A stretch of 64,000 bases of DNA. It comes from Myxosarcina sp. GI1. Lineage in GTDB: Bacteria > Cyanobacteriota > Cyanobacteriia > Cyanobacteriales > Xenococcaceae. The translations under genes and the position numbers were made by a program. How positions within the stretch are numbered: the first letter of the stretch is position 1; the number at the start of each line of letters is the position of its first letter. Below, one piece after another: positions 33,294 to 43,167 of the stretch. The DNA is taken from the NCBI RefSeq assembly GCF_000756305.1, contig NZ_JRFE01000058.1:111151-175150 (forward strand). Direction: 5' to 3'. The notes under the pieces are model-generated. The model was not told where the DNA came from. It made no database searches and saw nothing but the letters and a program-made list of their open reading frames with translations.

Positions 33294-33941
33294 ATGTCCA
33301 AGACTATTGCTTTAATCGGTAACAATATTTTTTATGGTCTGGGATTACAGAAATATATCCCCGACTACGAATTGAAAAATATTTCCTCCCAGCATCTTGA
33401 AAGAGACTTCTCAAAGCTTTTAAAAGGAATCGATCTGGTTTTGGTTAATAGTGAGTTGGCTTCGCCTGAAAAGACAATAGATTTGATTAAATCCATTCTG
33501 GAAAATCAAACCCAGGTCATCTATTTAGCCCACAACCAAGACAAACTAATTACCCAGCTATATTCAATTGGTTGCCAGGGAATTGTCGAGCAGCAACGAG
33601 TTGAAGAGCAATTATCGATCGCGATTAAAGCAGTCAAGAGTGGTGGAACTTATTACTCTCAGGGTTTATTTGACAATAGCCAAATGATTTTACTCGGACC
33701 TTTACTAGAACTGTTTAAAGAACTAGATTCGACGAAGCAAAAGCTCACGCCTAAAGAAAGAGAAATTGCTGAGTTTTATACAGAAGGGTTATCTCTAACT
33801 GACATTATGAAAGAGTTACAGATTTCTAAATCAACTATTAATACCCACATGGAATCGATTAGAAATAAGTTTCAGGTTAATTCTAATCGCGAGATTATTA
33901 CTAAGTATCAGATCGGTCGGTTAAAGTCTATCAACGTCTAA
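33294..33941 (+). CDS. LuxR/NarL-type transcription regulator
   Basis: 215 residues. The N-terminal receiver-like domain (MSKTIALIGNNIFYGLGLQKYI) has no clear phosphoacceptor cluster. The C-terminal HTH is canonical: LTPKEREIAEFYTEGLSLTDIMKELQISKSTINTHMESIRNKF. It is divergent from the methylase-like gene (103-bp gap) and overlaps the 3' end of the delta-subunit gene by 4 bp on the opposite strand. It is the second regulator of this type here and may control nearby plasmid genes. Confidence 0.85.
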   Translation: MSKTIALIGNNIFYGLGLQKYIPDYELKNISSQHLERDFSKLLKGIDLVLVNSELASPEKTIDLIKSILENQTQVIYLAHNQDKLITQLYSIGCQGIVEQQRVEEQLSIAIKAVKSGGTYYSQGLFDNSQMILLGPLLELFKELDSTKQKLTPKEREIAEFYTEGLSLTDIMKELQISKSTINTHMESIRNKFQVNSNREIITKYQIGRLKSINV

Positions 33942-34831
33942 TAACAGCACATCAGCATTAGTTTAGCCGTTAGGTTGCAAGCATTGTAGGTTAATTCGTG
34001 TTTGGTAATTTCAATTTGGTTATTGAGCCAAACCAACTGCTCAACTGAAATATGCTGTAGTTCGCGACGCAGAAAATACAGTCGTTTGACATTGCCGATT
34101 TGAGCAAACATAGCAATCTCGGCATCATTGAGATTACTGCAAATTCCAATATCAGTTTGCATCAACAAGGTAAACTGAGTTCCCAGACTTGCTAAAATAG
34201 CGCGACCGTCAGTAAAAGCCGTTAGTTTAGTAACATAATCTGGAATTTCGCTACGCCTGCGTTGCAAAATCATTTCTTTAAGTTCAATCGCACTGGCATA
34301 TTCAGAAGGAATTACTTCTTTAACTAAAGCCAGGTTGGGATTAGTAGACAGTACGGCAATAGTCGCCAGACCGTTACGCAGCAGGGAAAAATTGTTGTTA
34401 AGTGCGTGGCGCAGATACTCTTTGACCTCGAAAGACAAATTCAATCCAAATTGACCAGCATAAAAGTCTATTCCTCGTTCTATGCCCTGCTTGTTCCAAT
34501 TGGTAGGTAACTTAGAATCACTAACTATATAAGGTTTGAGAGCTTGCCCTAATTTAGTTCGGCTATCGAGATTTTCTAAAACTAGAAAAAGCAGATTTTT
34601 TGACTTATGGAGTCGAGGAATTTGGCTTAAATTTAGGCTGTTTAATTCCCCATCGGATAGTTCTAAAACTGTGGCGGTAACTTCGCCCATTAAGTTAAGA
34701 GTAAGGCATTTAATCCAGGCTTGTTTGATGTCTTCTAGGGTCGAATATTTTTCCAATCCGTAGTTGGCTAGTATGTGTTTTATCTGTTGTTCGATTAATG
34801 CCCGATCGTTTCCTGTGAAAATAAATAGCAT
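33938..34831 (-). CDS. holA: DNA polymerase III delta subunit-like (HolA)
   Basis: 297 residues, slightly short for HolA. It begins MLFIFTGNDRALIEQQIKHIL, corresponding to the ATPase-like first domain of the delta subunit without Walker motifs. It has VTATVLELSDGELNSLNLSQIPRLHKSKNLLFLVLENLD in the second-domain region and a helical collar domain at the C terminus. Delta opens the beta clamp in the clamp loader. It lies next to dnaX, dnaN and a uracil-DNA glycosylase on the same strand, which strongly supports the call despite low similarity. Confidence 0.75.
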   Translation of the reverse strand: MLFIFTGNDRALIEQQIKHILANYGLEKYSTLEDIKQAWIKCLTLNLMGEVTATVLELSDGELNSLNLSQIPRLHKSKNLLFLVLENLDSRTKLGQALKPYIVSDSKLPTNWNKQGIERGIDFYAGQFGLNLSFEVKEYLRHALNNNFSLLRNGLATIAVLSTNPNLALVKEVIPSEYASAIELKEMILQRRRSEIPDYVTKLTAFTDGRAILASLGTQFTLLMQTDIGICSNLNDAEIAMFAQIGNVKRLYFLRRELQHISVEQLVWLNNQIEITKHELTYNACNLTAKLMLMCCY

Positions 34832-34897
34832 GAGGTGAAAACATTTAATATTTGGCGGCAGCCAGCCCCAAACAATATTTATGGCTGGCTACTCACT

Positions 34898-36145
34898 CTA
34901 TTTTTGAGAAGGAGCGTAAGGTTTGTGTCCTGTAGGAAATGCAAACTGATGTTGTGCTGTAGGTACAGAAGGCTGTAGCGGTTGACGATCTACAACAGTT
35001 GGAGAATTAGCCTGTAAACTCGAAGATAATTGAGGTAGAGTTTGCACTGAGTTAGCTGATACATCAGATGAAGGCTGAGATACAGTAAAAGTAGAAACAT
35101 TACTTGATGAATCGATCTGAGTCACTTCCATCTCTCTATTATCAGATGGTTGCCACACTGTTAGGGCATGATACAAAGCCAAGCGACAGTTGGCTTGAAC
35201 ATTAGAACTATTACCTAACTTACCGATCGCGGGTATTATTACCTTTAAAATTCGATTGGCATTAGTCACAAAATGGGGGCTGGTTTCAGGCATCGCCATA
35301 ATCTCAATTGCTAGATCTATTAAGTCCGTTAGTAGCTGTTTGGAATAAAATCCTTGCTGGCAAACTCTTTGCAAAACTTTGTCGATCTCTAAATAGTCTT
35401 GGTTTTCAAAAGCGACAAATAAACTTTGTAGTTCATCCCTAGCAATTTGAGGACAGAGAGCGGCAACTGAAACCCCTTCGCAAACTGTTCCTAAAGTCTG
35501 TAGTGACTGTCTAATCGAACCTTTGTTGTATTCGTAAATCCTTTGCGCTTCTTGTTCGCTTAAGTAAATCCCCTCATGATAAGCAACGTTGAGCAAATAC
35601 CCCGTAACTAAATCGCGGGGTACAGTCCCAAATCTCAGAATTCTTGCCCGCGAACGAATAGTTTCGAGTAATTTATCTTCTTCGGTAGTACAGAGAATAA
35701 ATACTGTGTCTTGAGGAGGATCTTCTAACAGCTTGAGCATCGCATTTTGAGCGGGCTTGCTCATTTGATGGCACTCATCGACGATGAAGACGCGATATTT
35801 TGAATCTAGGGTATTAATCTGACACCTTTCAATAATACCTCGTACATCATCGACCCCATTTTTATCCGCACCGTTAATCTCGTTAATCGCTAAATGGCGA
35901 TCGCTAAGGTGACTCAGACAGCTACTACACCGATTACAGGGTTCGACTCCTACTTTTTCCTTACAGTTTAAGCTTCTCGCCATGATTCTAGCTAGAGTAG
36001 TCTTGCCAGAACCAGAAGCCCCAACTAGAAGAAAGGTAGTTTGTAATGGTGTCTGCACCAGACTTGCTTGAGCGATCGCCACGGCTACTTGTTGTCCGAC
36101 GACCTGAGCAAATTCAATCGGTCGATATTTTATTGGTAAATTCAT
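34898..36145 (-). CDS. dnaX: clamp loader gamma/tau subunit (DnaX)
   Basis: 415 residues. AAA domain with Walker A GASGSGKT at 42-49, the four-cysteine zinc site C61, C70, C73, C76, the Walker B/DExx box VFIVDECHQMSK, and the sensor/arginine-finger region ETIRSRARILRF (SRA where SRC is usual). The short Ser/Gln/Pro-rich tail shows a gamma-like rather than tau-like length, so it would not couple to a polymerase and helicase as tau does. It is in a leftward cluster with dnaN and the UDG gene upstream and holA downstream. Confidence 0.92.
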   Translation of the reverse strand: MNLPIKYRPIEFAQVVGQQVAVAIAQASLVQTPLQTTFLLVGASGSGKTTLARIMARSLNCKEKVGVEPCNRCSSCLSHLSDRHLAINEINGADKNGVDDVRGIIERCQINTLDSKYRVFIVDECHQMSKPAQNAMLKLLEDPPQDTVFILCTTEEDKLLETIRSRARILRFGTVPRDLVTGYLLNVAYHEGIYLSEQEAQRIYEYNKGSIRQSLQTLGTVCEGVSVAALCPQIARDELQSLFVAFENQDYLEIDKVLQRVCQQGFYSKQLLTDLIDLAIEIMAMPETSPHFVTNANRILKVIIPAIGKLGNSSNVQANCRLALYHALTVWQPSDNREMEVTQIDSSSNVSTFTVSQPSSDVSANSVQTLPQLSSSLQANSPTVVDRQPLQPSVPTAQHQFAFPTGHKPYAPSQK

Positions 36146-36207
36146 CTCTTCAAAGATTTTTTGCCGTACCCAGACTTAAAGTTCGAGTACTTTTGTTCTC
36201 TTCACCC

Positions 36208-36219
36208 GTCCGACAGGAC
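36208..36219 (-). promoter_or_regulatory. small GACA-loop hairpin upstream of dnaX
   Basis: GTCC-GACA-GGAC, perfect 4-bp stem, between the dnaN stop and 63 bases upstream of the dnaX start. It is one of the recurring UGUC-loop hairpins described for 5485 and 19216. Confidence 0.4.
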
Positions 36220-36225
36220 TACCAA

Positions 36226-37425
36226 TCACTCTGCCACCAACTGAGTTAGGCAGTATAAGGCATCATCATCCTCGATCGAGATATTGTTGCAAGCTATGTC
36301 CTCACCCTCTTCAGGTACTAAATCCAACTGAAGTGCGATCGTTTCCGATCTGACTGAAGCGACTACCTTAACTAGATAATCGATCGGCAAACTAAGTCTA
36401 ATGGGTTCTTTAGCATCGTCATTACTACAGTAAATATTTTCCGCACCGCTACCTGCTTCAGTCGATTGAATCAGGGTGCATTCTTCACCATCGATTCTAA
36501 ATTCAATCTCAGAAGATGCTACCTGATGTCTTTTTAAAGCTGCTTGAAGTTCGTTGCGATTAAACTCTACTGAAGTATCGTTTCGGGCGACCGTAGCTTT
36601 AATCTTTTCCAAATCGGGGAACTTACCTTTGAGAGTTTGGACGGTACATTCAACATTTCCCCAACTAAATCTCACTGACTTTTCTGAAACAGACAAAGTA
36701 AAGTCTTCGGCGTTATTGGCAATAAAAGTCGCTGCTCTTCTTGGCAAAACTAAGATGAGATTATCTATTGCAGCCATATCATCAGTTTCTACCGAATCTA
36801 CCCGTAACTTAATATGTCCCATTCCTGGTTCTGAGATACCTGTTACGGTCAATTCTAAAGAGTCAGAATCTTCCGACTCAGCCGTTACTGGTTTAAGTTG
36901 AAGACAGATACCGCTGACAATGTTTTTAAGATCGCTGTCAGTAAAAGGAGCAACCCGATCTAAAGCCTGTTTGAATTCCGAAGCTTTAACTTCAGCCACG
37001 GGAGTAAAATCTGCGTTATGCTCTGGGATAACATCCTTGTAGGTAATCAGAGTATGTTGGTAAGTCTGTTTCTGATTGGAAATAGTTACTTGTTCGGGAG
37101 ATAGGTGTAGTTTGTGATTGGAACTGTCTAGCGCACCAGCATAACTTTTGAGCTGCCTACAACTAACCTGAATCGGCGGAAAATTAGAGGTTTTGTTGGC
37201 TTTATGGGTGATTCTAACGCCGATATCTCCACCAACGCTGAAAACACTTTTACTATCACCTACCTCAATACTCAAGCGATCTAATCCCTGTTGGTTACTC
37301 GTAACTGCTGCGTTAAGCAACGTTAAATTACTCAGCAATACTTTGGGTTTTACAGTCAACGTACACCCGTTCTTTTTACTCTTAACAGTAGAAGACTTAG
37401 AAGGTGTTTTAGTAGCTCTTACCAT
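36226..37425 (-). CDS. dnaN: DNA polymerase III beta clamp (DnaN)
   Basis: 399 residues, slightly long for DnaN. The threefold repeat structure is visible, with central FKQALDRVAPFTDSDLKNIVSGI (the region that is FxxLLxRxxxAxSxExxRxxLxGV in beta clamps) and a C-terminal NRNELQAALKRHQVASSEIEFRIDGEE. The sliding clamp tethers polymerases to DNA. It lies between dnaX and the glycosylase gene. A plasmid-encoded clamp suggests interaction with the plasmid PolA at 20980 or replacement of the host clamp in the plasmid replisome. Confidence 0.88.
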   Translation of the reverse strand: MVRATKTPSKSSTVKSKKNGCTLTVKPKVLLSNLTLLNAAVTSNQQGLDRLSIEVGDSKSVFSVGGDIGVRITHKANKTSNFPPIQVSCRQLKSYAGALDSSNHKLHLSPEQVTISNQKQTYQHTLITYKDVIPEHNADFTPVAEVKASEFKQALDRVAPFTDSDLKNIVSGICLQLKPVTAESEDSDSLELTVTGISEPGMGHIKLRVDSVETDDMAAIDNLILVLPRRAATFIANNAEDFTLSVSEKSVRFSWGNVECTVQTLKGKFPDLEKIKATVARNDTSVEFNRNELQAALKRHQVASSEIEFRIDGEECTLIQSTEAGSGAENIYCSNDDAKEPIRLSLPIDYLVKVVASVRSETIALQLDLVPEEGEDIACNNISIEDDDALYCLTQLVAE

Positions 37426-37446
37426 AATTAATTTATTGTTCGGATA

Positions 37447-38118
37447 TTATTCATCGCTACTTTCAAGGCGCAAGCCGTTTAAATAAAGCTTTAACCGACA
37501 CAAAACCTGCCAAGTCTCCCACTTAGGACTATGGGAACTTAACTGAGGCTGTCGCAACAAATAGGCTGGATGATAAGCCACCCAAACTGGATACTCAAAA
37601 AACTGATGTCTGCTTCGCATCAATTTCTCAAATTTACCAGTTCCACCAAAGACAGTCTTCGCTGCTACCTTGCCCAAACAAAGGATAGCTTTGGGTTTAA
37701 CTAATGCAATTTCACTTTGTAAAAATCTCCAGCAGCTTTGACACTCAGACTTAACAGGGTTGCGGTTATCTGGAGGACGACATCGTACTGCGTTAGTGAC
37801 GTAATAATTCTCTAAGCCTACCGCATCGAGCATAATATCTAATAACTTGCCAGAATCGCCGACAAAAGCTAGTCCTTTTTCATCTTCGACCTGTCCTGGT
37901 GCTTCACCAATAATGAGCAAGTCGGCATTTTTAGTTTTGCTATAGCGACCAGCTACTACCTGAGTTCTTCCTTTATATAATTCACAAGCCTGACAATTGT
38001 TGGTATTAGCCTCTAACTCCTGCCAGCTACCACAAACTAAGTTTGAATTAAACTCAATCGGAATGAAACTATTATCCAATAAAGATTTTAGCTTTTTTGC
38101 CATCAGAAAATTAACCAT
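37447..38118 (-). CDS. uracil-DNA glycosylase, family 4 (Fe-S)
   Basis: 223 residues. Motif 1 is GEAPGQVEDEKGLAFVGDSG; the iron-sulfur ligands are C42xxC45, C113 and C129 (with C126 nearby); and the C terminus carries HPAYLLRQPQ, the second motif of the family. The reaction removes uracil from DNA and starts base-excision repair. It starts at the ATG 38118 or an internal ATG at 38103. It is part of the leftward replication/repair cluster. A plasmid UDG could protect its DNA from uracil or assist replication; that is inference. Confidence 0.92.
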   Translation of the reverse strand: MVNFLMAKKLKSLLDNSFIPIEFNSNLVCGSWQELEANTNNCQACELYKGRTQVVAGRYSKTKNADLLIIGEAPGQVEDEKGLAFVGDSGKLLDIMLDAVGLENYYVTNAVRCRPPDNRNPVKSECQSCWRFLQSEIALVKPKAILCLGKVAAKTVFGGTGKFEKLMRSRHQFFEYPVWVAYHPAYLLRQPQLSSHSPKWETWQVLCRLKLYLNGLRLESSDE

Positions 38119-38215
38119 AAAATTATTTGGTTAATATCTGCCGTTAGGCTGCTTATTTAAAGACTAGAGCTATATTCATAATAGTAATGAAAAAACTGAG
38201 TCAGTTTATTATTGG

Positions 38216-41113
38216 TTAAGCTAGAAAATCTTGTATTTCCTGGGCTGATACATCTGGTTGCAAGTACAAAGTACATTCTCGCATGACATCATCAACAATA
38301 TAATCGTACTTTTCGCACCAAACTTTAAGACAATCATCACTTAAAGCTTCAATTTCGTTAAGATCGACCATGGCATTCTCTGTATCAGGAGAGCATTCAA
38401 TTAAGTTTAAAAGAGCTTCAGGTTGTGGCGTGCTTACGCTCTTGTTTTTAGGATCGTAAAGTAAAAAATGATATTGGCTTTGATATTCAACCAGCAAGTA
38501 AAGCAGTGGTTTCTTCCCTTCGTAAACCATTGCACTTACTAGATCGCTATCGAGATTTTCTACATATTCTCTATGGGCATGAAGTTTACGCGTATGTAGA
38601 TAATAGCTCGATACCCATTTATCTTCTTCCCCAGCTTCTAAAGATAAATTTCCCGATTCAACAAGTAAATTCTCTCGGCTTTGCGCCCATTCTTCTAAAG
38701 CAAGATTTCTGGATGCTTGCTGCGTCAGAACGGGCAAATCGATCAATTGAAGCGATACGCTATGGCGATCTACCAGATTCTCCCAACGTTTAGTTTTATC
38801 TAATAACTCATATTGAACCTTGTTCTGCTGGCTGAGAGTAGGGACAAGAGTATATACGTGAACCTGCCTTGGCTCTTGCCAAAATCTAAGAATGCGACCC
38901 GCTCTTTGGGTAGGCTCGATGGGAGTCCAGGCAATGTCATAGTTAACTACGACACAAGCATCCTGCATATTAACTCCAACACCATAAGCATCCGTACCGA
39001 TGAAAATATCATAGGTTTCATCACTTCGACCCACGGCATCATTGGCTACTGGAGCAAACAGTGCGATCGCTTTTTCAATCTCTTTATCTTTTTTAAGCTC
39101 GTAGCTGTTGATGCCTTTGACTACTTTGGGAGCTTTTACCGTACTGTAGATACGAAGTTCAGGTTGTAAGCTTTGTAAAATTTGTTTTAGATAATATACA
39201 GTTGCTAGGCGTTCGCAGAAGATAATTACTTTTTCATCAGGGCAGAACCGATCGATGATGTGTAATAGATGGATAACTTTAGGATCGTCTTCTGGCTTTA
39301 GTTTGGTCAACTTTTGAATAATTGGCTCAAGGGCTTGACGACGATCGTTGCGAGATACTATGAATTGGGATTTTTTCTTTTTTGAAAAGTCAAATTCCTT
39401 TTGACCATTAGGAGTATCTACGACTCTTTCGAGCATCTCTAAGAGTGCAAGAGGAGAGCTACCCCACGATAACTTTATTTGAGTGCAGATATTTCTTCGA
39501 TAAATTGGGTGTTTCGTATCTAGATCGAAGTAACCTTTCTCAATCAAGTCACTAATCTGCTCCTCAAACAATAAAGGAGAGTACATATTGTATAAGGTGA
39601 CATCGGGAAAATACCCTTTTGAATCGCCAAAAGTAATATAAGCATCCTCAGTGCGATCGCTTTCGTTGTAGTATTTGGCTACGTGGGGCGTTGTCAGTTT
39701 ATGAACCACAGGAAGCTCGATGAAATCTTCTGAGTAGTCTATCTGCCAAATTTTCCCCTCGTCATCGTAATCTGGAAATAAAGCAGTGCTTTGCTTGGTA
39801 TGGGGCATTAAATGTAGCTGTGTGTTGAGATTATCTACATCTGTGGCATAGGGAGAGCCACTAAGGAGTAAAGTTTTAACCTTCTCCCCTTTATTTCCTA
39901 TGTTGTTGACTAGCTCGTTAAGGCGAGTGAAGGCAAGACGTTCTTTATTGTCTTTCTTACGGTTAGAAAACCTACCTGGATAACGTTTTCTAAGCTGGTG
40001 ACTTTCATCTAAAATCAGCAAATACCTTCCCGTATCGTTGGTAATTTCTTCGACAATTTCCGATCATAAGTCTAATGCACTATCTTTAGTCGCATCTTCT
40101 GTATCTAACGTTTGGTAGTGAAATATTACATCACTGAGGCTAGCTAAACGCATTTCTTTATGCCAGGACTTATGAACGGCTTTTGGCGCAATGATAATTA
40201 CGCGATCAATTAATTCTTCCGCTTCAAGCTGAATAGCAATATGCGTTCCCATTACGGTTTTACCTAGTCCCGTAGATGCCACCAGCATTGACCCGCCATA
40301 ATTTCTAATTTGTCTTAATGCTTGGGCAATCATATCTCTTTGGTAAGAGACAGGAGATTTAGGATATTTAGTTCTCACAGGCTCAATCTGCTCTAATGCG
40401 AGAAGGGTTTTGAGATAGATATCCCAAGGGCTAGCCTGTTCGAGCCACCGTTTTAAGGCTTCGAGTAAAAGTCCTGTAATATCGGAGGCATTATTAAAAT
40501 ATTCGTCAAACTTAACGATAAATCCCGCTACCTGAGACTGAACCAATTCCTGTAAAGCCTGAATAATTGCAGGAATAAGCTCAACATCTGGTCTAGTACC
40601 GTATTCGTCAACAAAACGTTCTACAACTTCTGGTGAGTAAAGTCCGCCTGATTCGATCTGTTCGAGAAATCCCCTTCCCGTAGTATTTGCCGAGGCGTTA
40701 ATGGCAGTATGGTCATCAACTATGTAGAGCTTGCCGTGATGGGAAGTAGCACGAGCATCGACAATATTAATTGTTCCTGACTCAATTTTTTCAACTAAAT
40801 TGATGACGCTAGCTCTTCTATCCCTATCCCTTCCCATCGCTAAATGGCGCATGATTTCTTTGACCAATGCAGCCTTAGCTCTCTCTTCTCCAGGTTCGTC
40901 AATTCCTACCAGTAGATAAACCTGTTTATCCTTGATATAGCTACGAATTAACCCATAGCCCTTGAGGGTAAAAAACCCCGACGCAATCCGAATCTCTTTG
41001 ATCCCTTTGGAAAAACAGTAACGAATTTGCTCTAGGGTAATGCGAGATTCAAACCAGGTAGAAGGTAGAAAGATTTCTGAGGCTTCTCCCTGCTGAGAAA
41101 GAGGAATTTCCAT
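38216..41113 (-). pseudogene. PLD-domain SNF2/DEAD-like helicase, interrupted by one TGA
   Basis: Two adjacent frames form one gene. The first (41113-40064) has a PLD-like nuclease domain (TSHHGKLYIVDDHTAINASANT, the HxK...D pattern), then the helicase start QRDMIAQALRQI and Walker A ASTGLGKT. A single in-frame TGA at 40064-40066 follows. Reading on, the same frame continues without a shift into Walker B LLILDESHQLRKRYPG, LLLSGSPYATD, then the C-terminal helicase lobe with VIIFCERLATV, FIGTDAYGVGVNMQDA and QRAGRILR. A tryptophan or arginine codon mutated to TGA would explain it. As it stands, the ATPase is split between Walker A and B and should be inactive unless TGA is read through. Confidence 0.8.
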
Positions 41114-41201
41114 TTGTAAAATAGGATAAGGATATTACAATAATACCTCTAGAAGTTAATGGTATAAATTGAGGTTTTTCAATAGTTTAAATTTTCATTT
41201 T

Positions 41202-41648
41202 TTATGTTTCAAAATCATCTTCAAGATCGCTTTCTTCAGCCTGTAGTTCAATCTTGTTCTTATGCTTGATATATTCCTCGTGGTGTTGTCTTTCTTTTAA
41301 AGCTTCTTCTGCACCGTTAATATTCAGTTTCTTTAAAATGCTTCTGGCAGCAGCCATCCCTTTTTTATTCAGCAATGCATATGTACGACCTTTTCTACTC
41401 GAACCCTTTTGAGGCTGTTCGACCAAACCTTTGGATTCTAAATCGTCGAGAATATTGTATTGTAAGCCTATCCAGCTCTCCAGATTGGTAAAAGTATCTT
41501 TGTTCTGCCAGTTCCTTTTACTTCCACGAGGTGGAAATGGCTTTGCCAAATACTTAGAATAATTTTCGCCACCGTGTAGGTAGAGAAAAAGAAGATATAT
41601 TGCTTCTAATAGCTCGTACTCAGTTTCTTCTTGCCGATCGCTACTCAT
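41202..41648 (-). CDS. hypothetical winged-helix-like protein
   Basis: 148 residues. The N-terminal ~95 residues look like a winged helix (ILDDLESKGLVEQPQKGSSRKGRTYALLNKKGMAAARSIL), a pattern of helix-turn-helix plus beta wing with a final helix. The last 45 residues are acidic and coiled-coil-like (LQAEESDLEDDFET). It lies directly upstream of the helicase gene and reads toward it, so it may regulate the helicase or form a complex with it. Not recognised beyond this. Confidence 0.5.
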   Translation of the reverse strand: MSSDRQEETEYELLEAIYLLFLYLHGGENYSKYLAKPFPPRGSKRNWQNKDTFTNLESWIGLQYNILDDLESKGLVEQPQKGSSRKGRTYALLNKKGMAAARSILKKLNINGAEEALKERQHHEEYIKHKNKIELQAEESDLEDDFET

Positions 41649-41735
41649 TTGTAAATCGCCTTTACTTTCAAATAATAAGTTCTAATGGCGACTTTTCAAA
41701 CAACAGATAGCTTGAGTTGTTACGGCAAGCTTACT

Positions 41736-42098
41736 TCAAGCTGTTTTTCTATCTTCATCTATTACGACATCTATTAAACAAGCAGGATACCATTTAGTGC
41801 GATGCTTTGATTCCTGGACTTCAATCAACTTCCCGTTTGATTGAGTAACCCAACGCTCTATTTGCTGAAGCAATATTTTGGTTTCGTCAATGCTAGCTCT
41901 TTCCTGAGTTAATCCCGAAGTAATCAAGGCAGCAACATTTAGTAACTGAGGATAATCTATTATCTCCCATTGATTCTCGCTACCAATTAAATAGCTAACC
42001 CAAGATTCCCAATCAGGACTGTATTTCAACTTGTTTACATAAAGCAGATGCAATAGATTTAAAGTTAATTTTTGCTTACTTTTGCTCTGCGATCGCAT
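41736..42098 (-). CDS. hypothetical protein
   Basis: 120 residues, overlapping the 3' end of the next upstream gene by 23 bases, which argues for co-expression. Mixed helical composition, slightly acidic with a basic start (RSQSKSKQK), no motif recognised. Its place between a plasmid DNA-binding protein and a winged-helix protein suggests a small accessory protein of the same operon. Confidence 0.45.
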   Translation of the reverse strand: MRSQSKSKQKLTLNLLHLLYVNKLKYSPDWESWVSYLIGSENQWEIIDYPQLLNVAALITSGLTQERASIDETKILLQQIERWVTQSNGKLIEVQESKHRTKWYPACLIDVVIDEDRKTA

Positions 42099-42912
42099 CT
42101 AATAACCTCGCTACTGCTCCACTTTTAGTTGCCGAACCTATTTTATCTTGATAAGCCTGCAAGCGATAATAGGTTTCTTCATCAAATCTCACCGTATATT
42201 CGACTCCTATTCCCGCAGTATAGTTAACTTCACGAAAACTGGGTTGACTTGTTTGGCTTGTTTTTGATGAATCATCCACCGACTTTATTTGTCGAACAGC
42301 TTCTTTGACTAATCTAGAGCTAGGAACTTTATTTCCCGCCAGCTCTACTGCTCTTCCCCAAGCCTGACGCTGTTCTTCTGGCGACAGTTTAGCTAGAGAA
42401 CGACATTGTGATTCTTTGGTGGGTAGTACATTAGTTTTGAGAACAAATTGTTCTCGTTTTAACTCCGACTTTTTGTTCTGTGGAAACGGAAAAGAATTCT
42501 CTGCTTTAAGATTTTCAACTATTTTAGCAGCAGAAATAAAATAATCAGCAGATCGCCTGGTAAAACCAAAGCGATCGCGAACGTAGGATTCAAAAGTAGC
42601 GTGAGTTTCTCGATATAATCTCTTGTCTCGCAATATTTTTAAAGCATTCCACGCAGAAAAAGAAGCCTGTTGTACGGTACGTTCTAGATTGTCTCGTTCT
42701 GCTTTTTCTGATTCTGATAGTATGCGTTCTGAAACAACACTTTTAATTACCCGCCATTCATCTTTATCATTATGTTCTACCCGATCGCCTAATTCTTTGA
42801 GTCTGTGTCTAACCTGAGAGACAGGAACCTCTAAAGACATGGCTAATTCCACAATGCAAATATAATCGTCAACTTGTGCTAGTTGAGCGAGAAGCAATTC
42901 AGATGATATCAT
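42076..42912 (-). CDS. plasmid DNA-binding protein with ParB-like features
   Basis: 278 residues from the ATG at 42912 (a GTG-started extension to 42951 is less likely). A first winged-helix-like segment is followed by the block YRETHATFESYVRDRFGFTRRSADYFISAAKIVENL and then the run VLPTKESQCRSLAKLSPEEQRQAWGRAVELAGNKVPSSRLVKEAV. That combination is common in plasmid and phage replication or partition proteins (tyrosine-rich TFExY helix followed by the LPxxExQxRxLAxL block). The C terminus has a separate beta region (VEYTVRFDEETYYRLQAYQ) that looks like a ribbon-helix-helix. It may be a replication or partition regulator; the role is inferred. Confidence 0.5.
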   Translation of the reverse strand: MISSELLLAQLAQVDDYICIVELAMSLEVPVSQVRHRLKELGDRVEHNDKDEWRVIKSVVSERILSESEKAERDNLERTVQQASFSAWNALKILRDKRLYRETHATFESYVRDRFGFTRRSADYFISAAKIVENLKAENSFPFPQNKKSELKREQFVLKTNVLPTKESQCRSLAKLSPEEQRQAWGRAVELAGNKVPSSRLVKEAVRQIKSVDDSSKTSQTSQPSFREVNYTAGIGVEYTVRFDEETYYRLQAYQDKIGSATKSGAVARLLDAIAEQK

Positions 42913-43113
42913 TTTGATAATTGGATAAAAGAAAAATAGGTGTTGGCGCACCTGTTTGGGAGTGAATTACCATCTTTTCTTGTTGGCGATCGCTCCTTCT
43001 TTTATTTTTCTATCAATTGATTTGAAAGTCAATGAAATAAAAGGTTCTGAGGCAGACACACAAATTTTCGCTCCCAATTCTTCTCTTCGTGTTTGTTTTG
43101 ACTTAAAAATAGT

Positions 43114-43167
43114 ATTCTGGCGATCGCCGAATACGGTAAGATAATTTCGTTGAGCGATCGCCAGAAT
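43114..43167. repeat. 14-bp perfect inverted repeat around HIP1 sites
   Basis: ATTCTGGCGATCGC at 43114-43127 and its exact complement GCGATCGCCAGAAT at 43154-43167, with a 26-base loop. It ends four bases before the HNH start codon and could hide its ribosome-binding site in the mRNA. Confidence 0.6.

Noticed and set aside
38216..41113. two independent genes (PLD protein and helicase)
   Set aside because: The frame continues unchanged across the TGA, and Walker A and Walker B lie on opposite sides of it.
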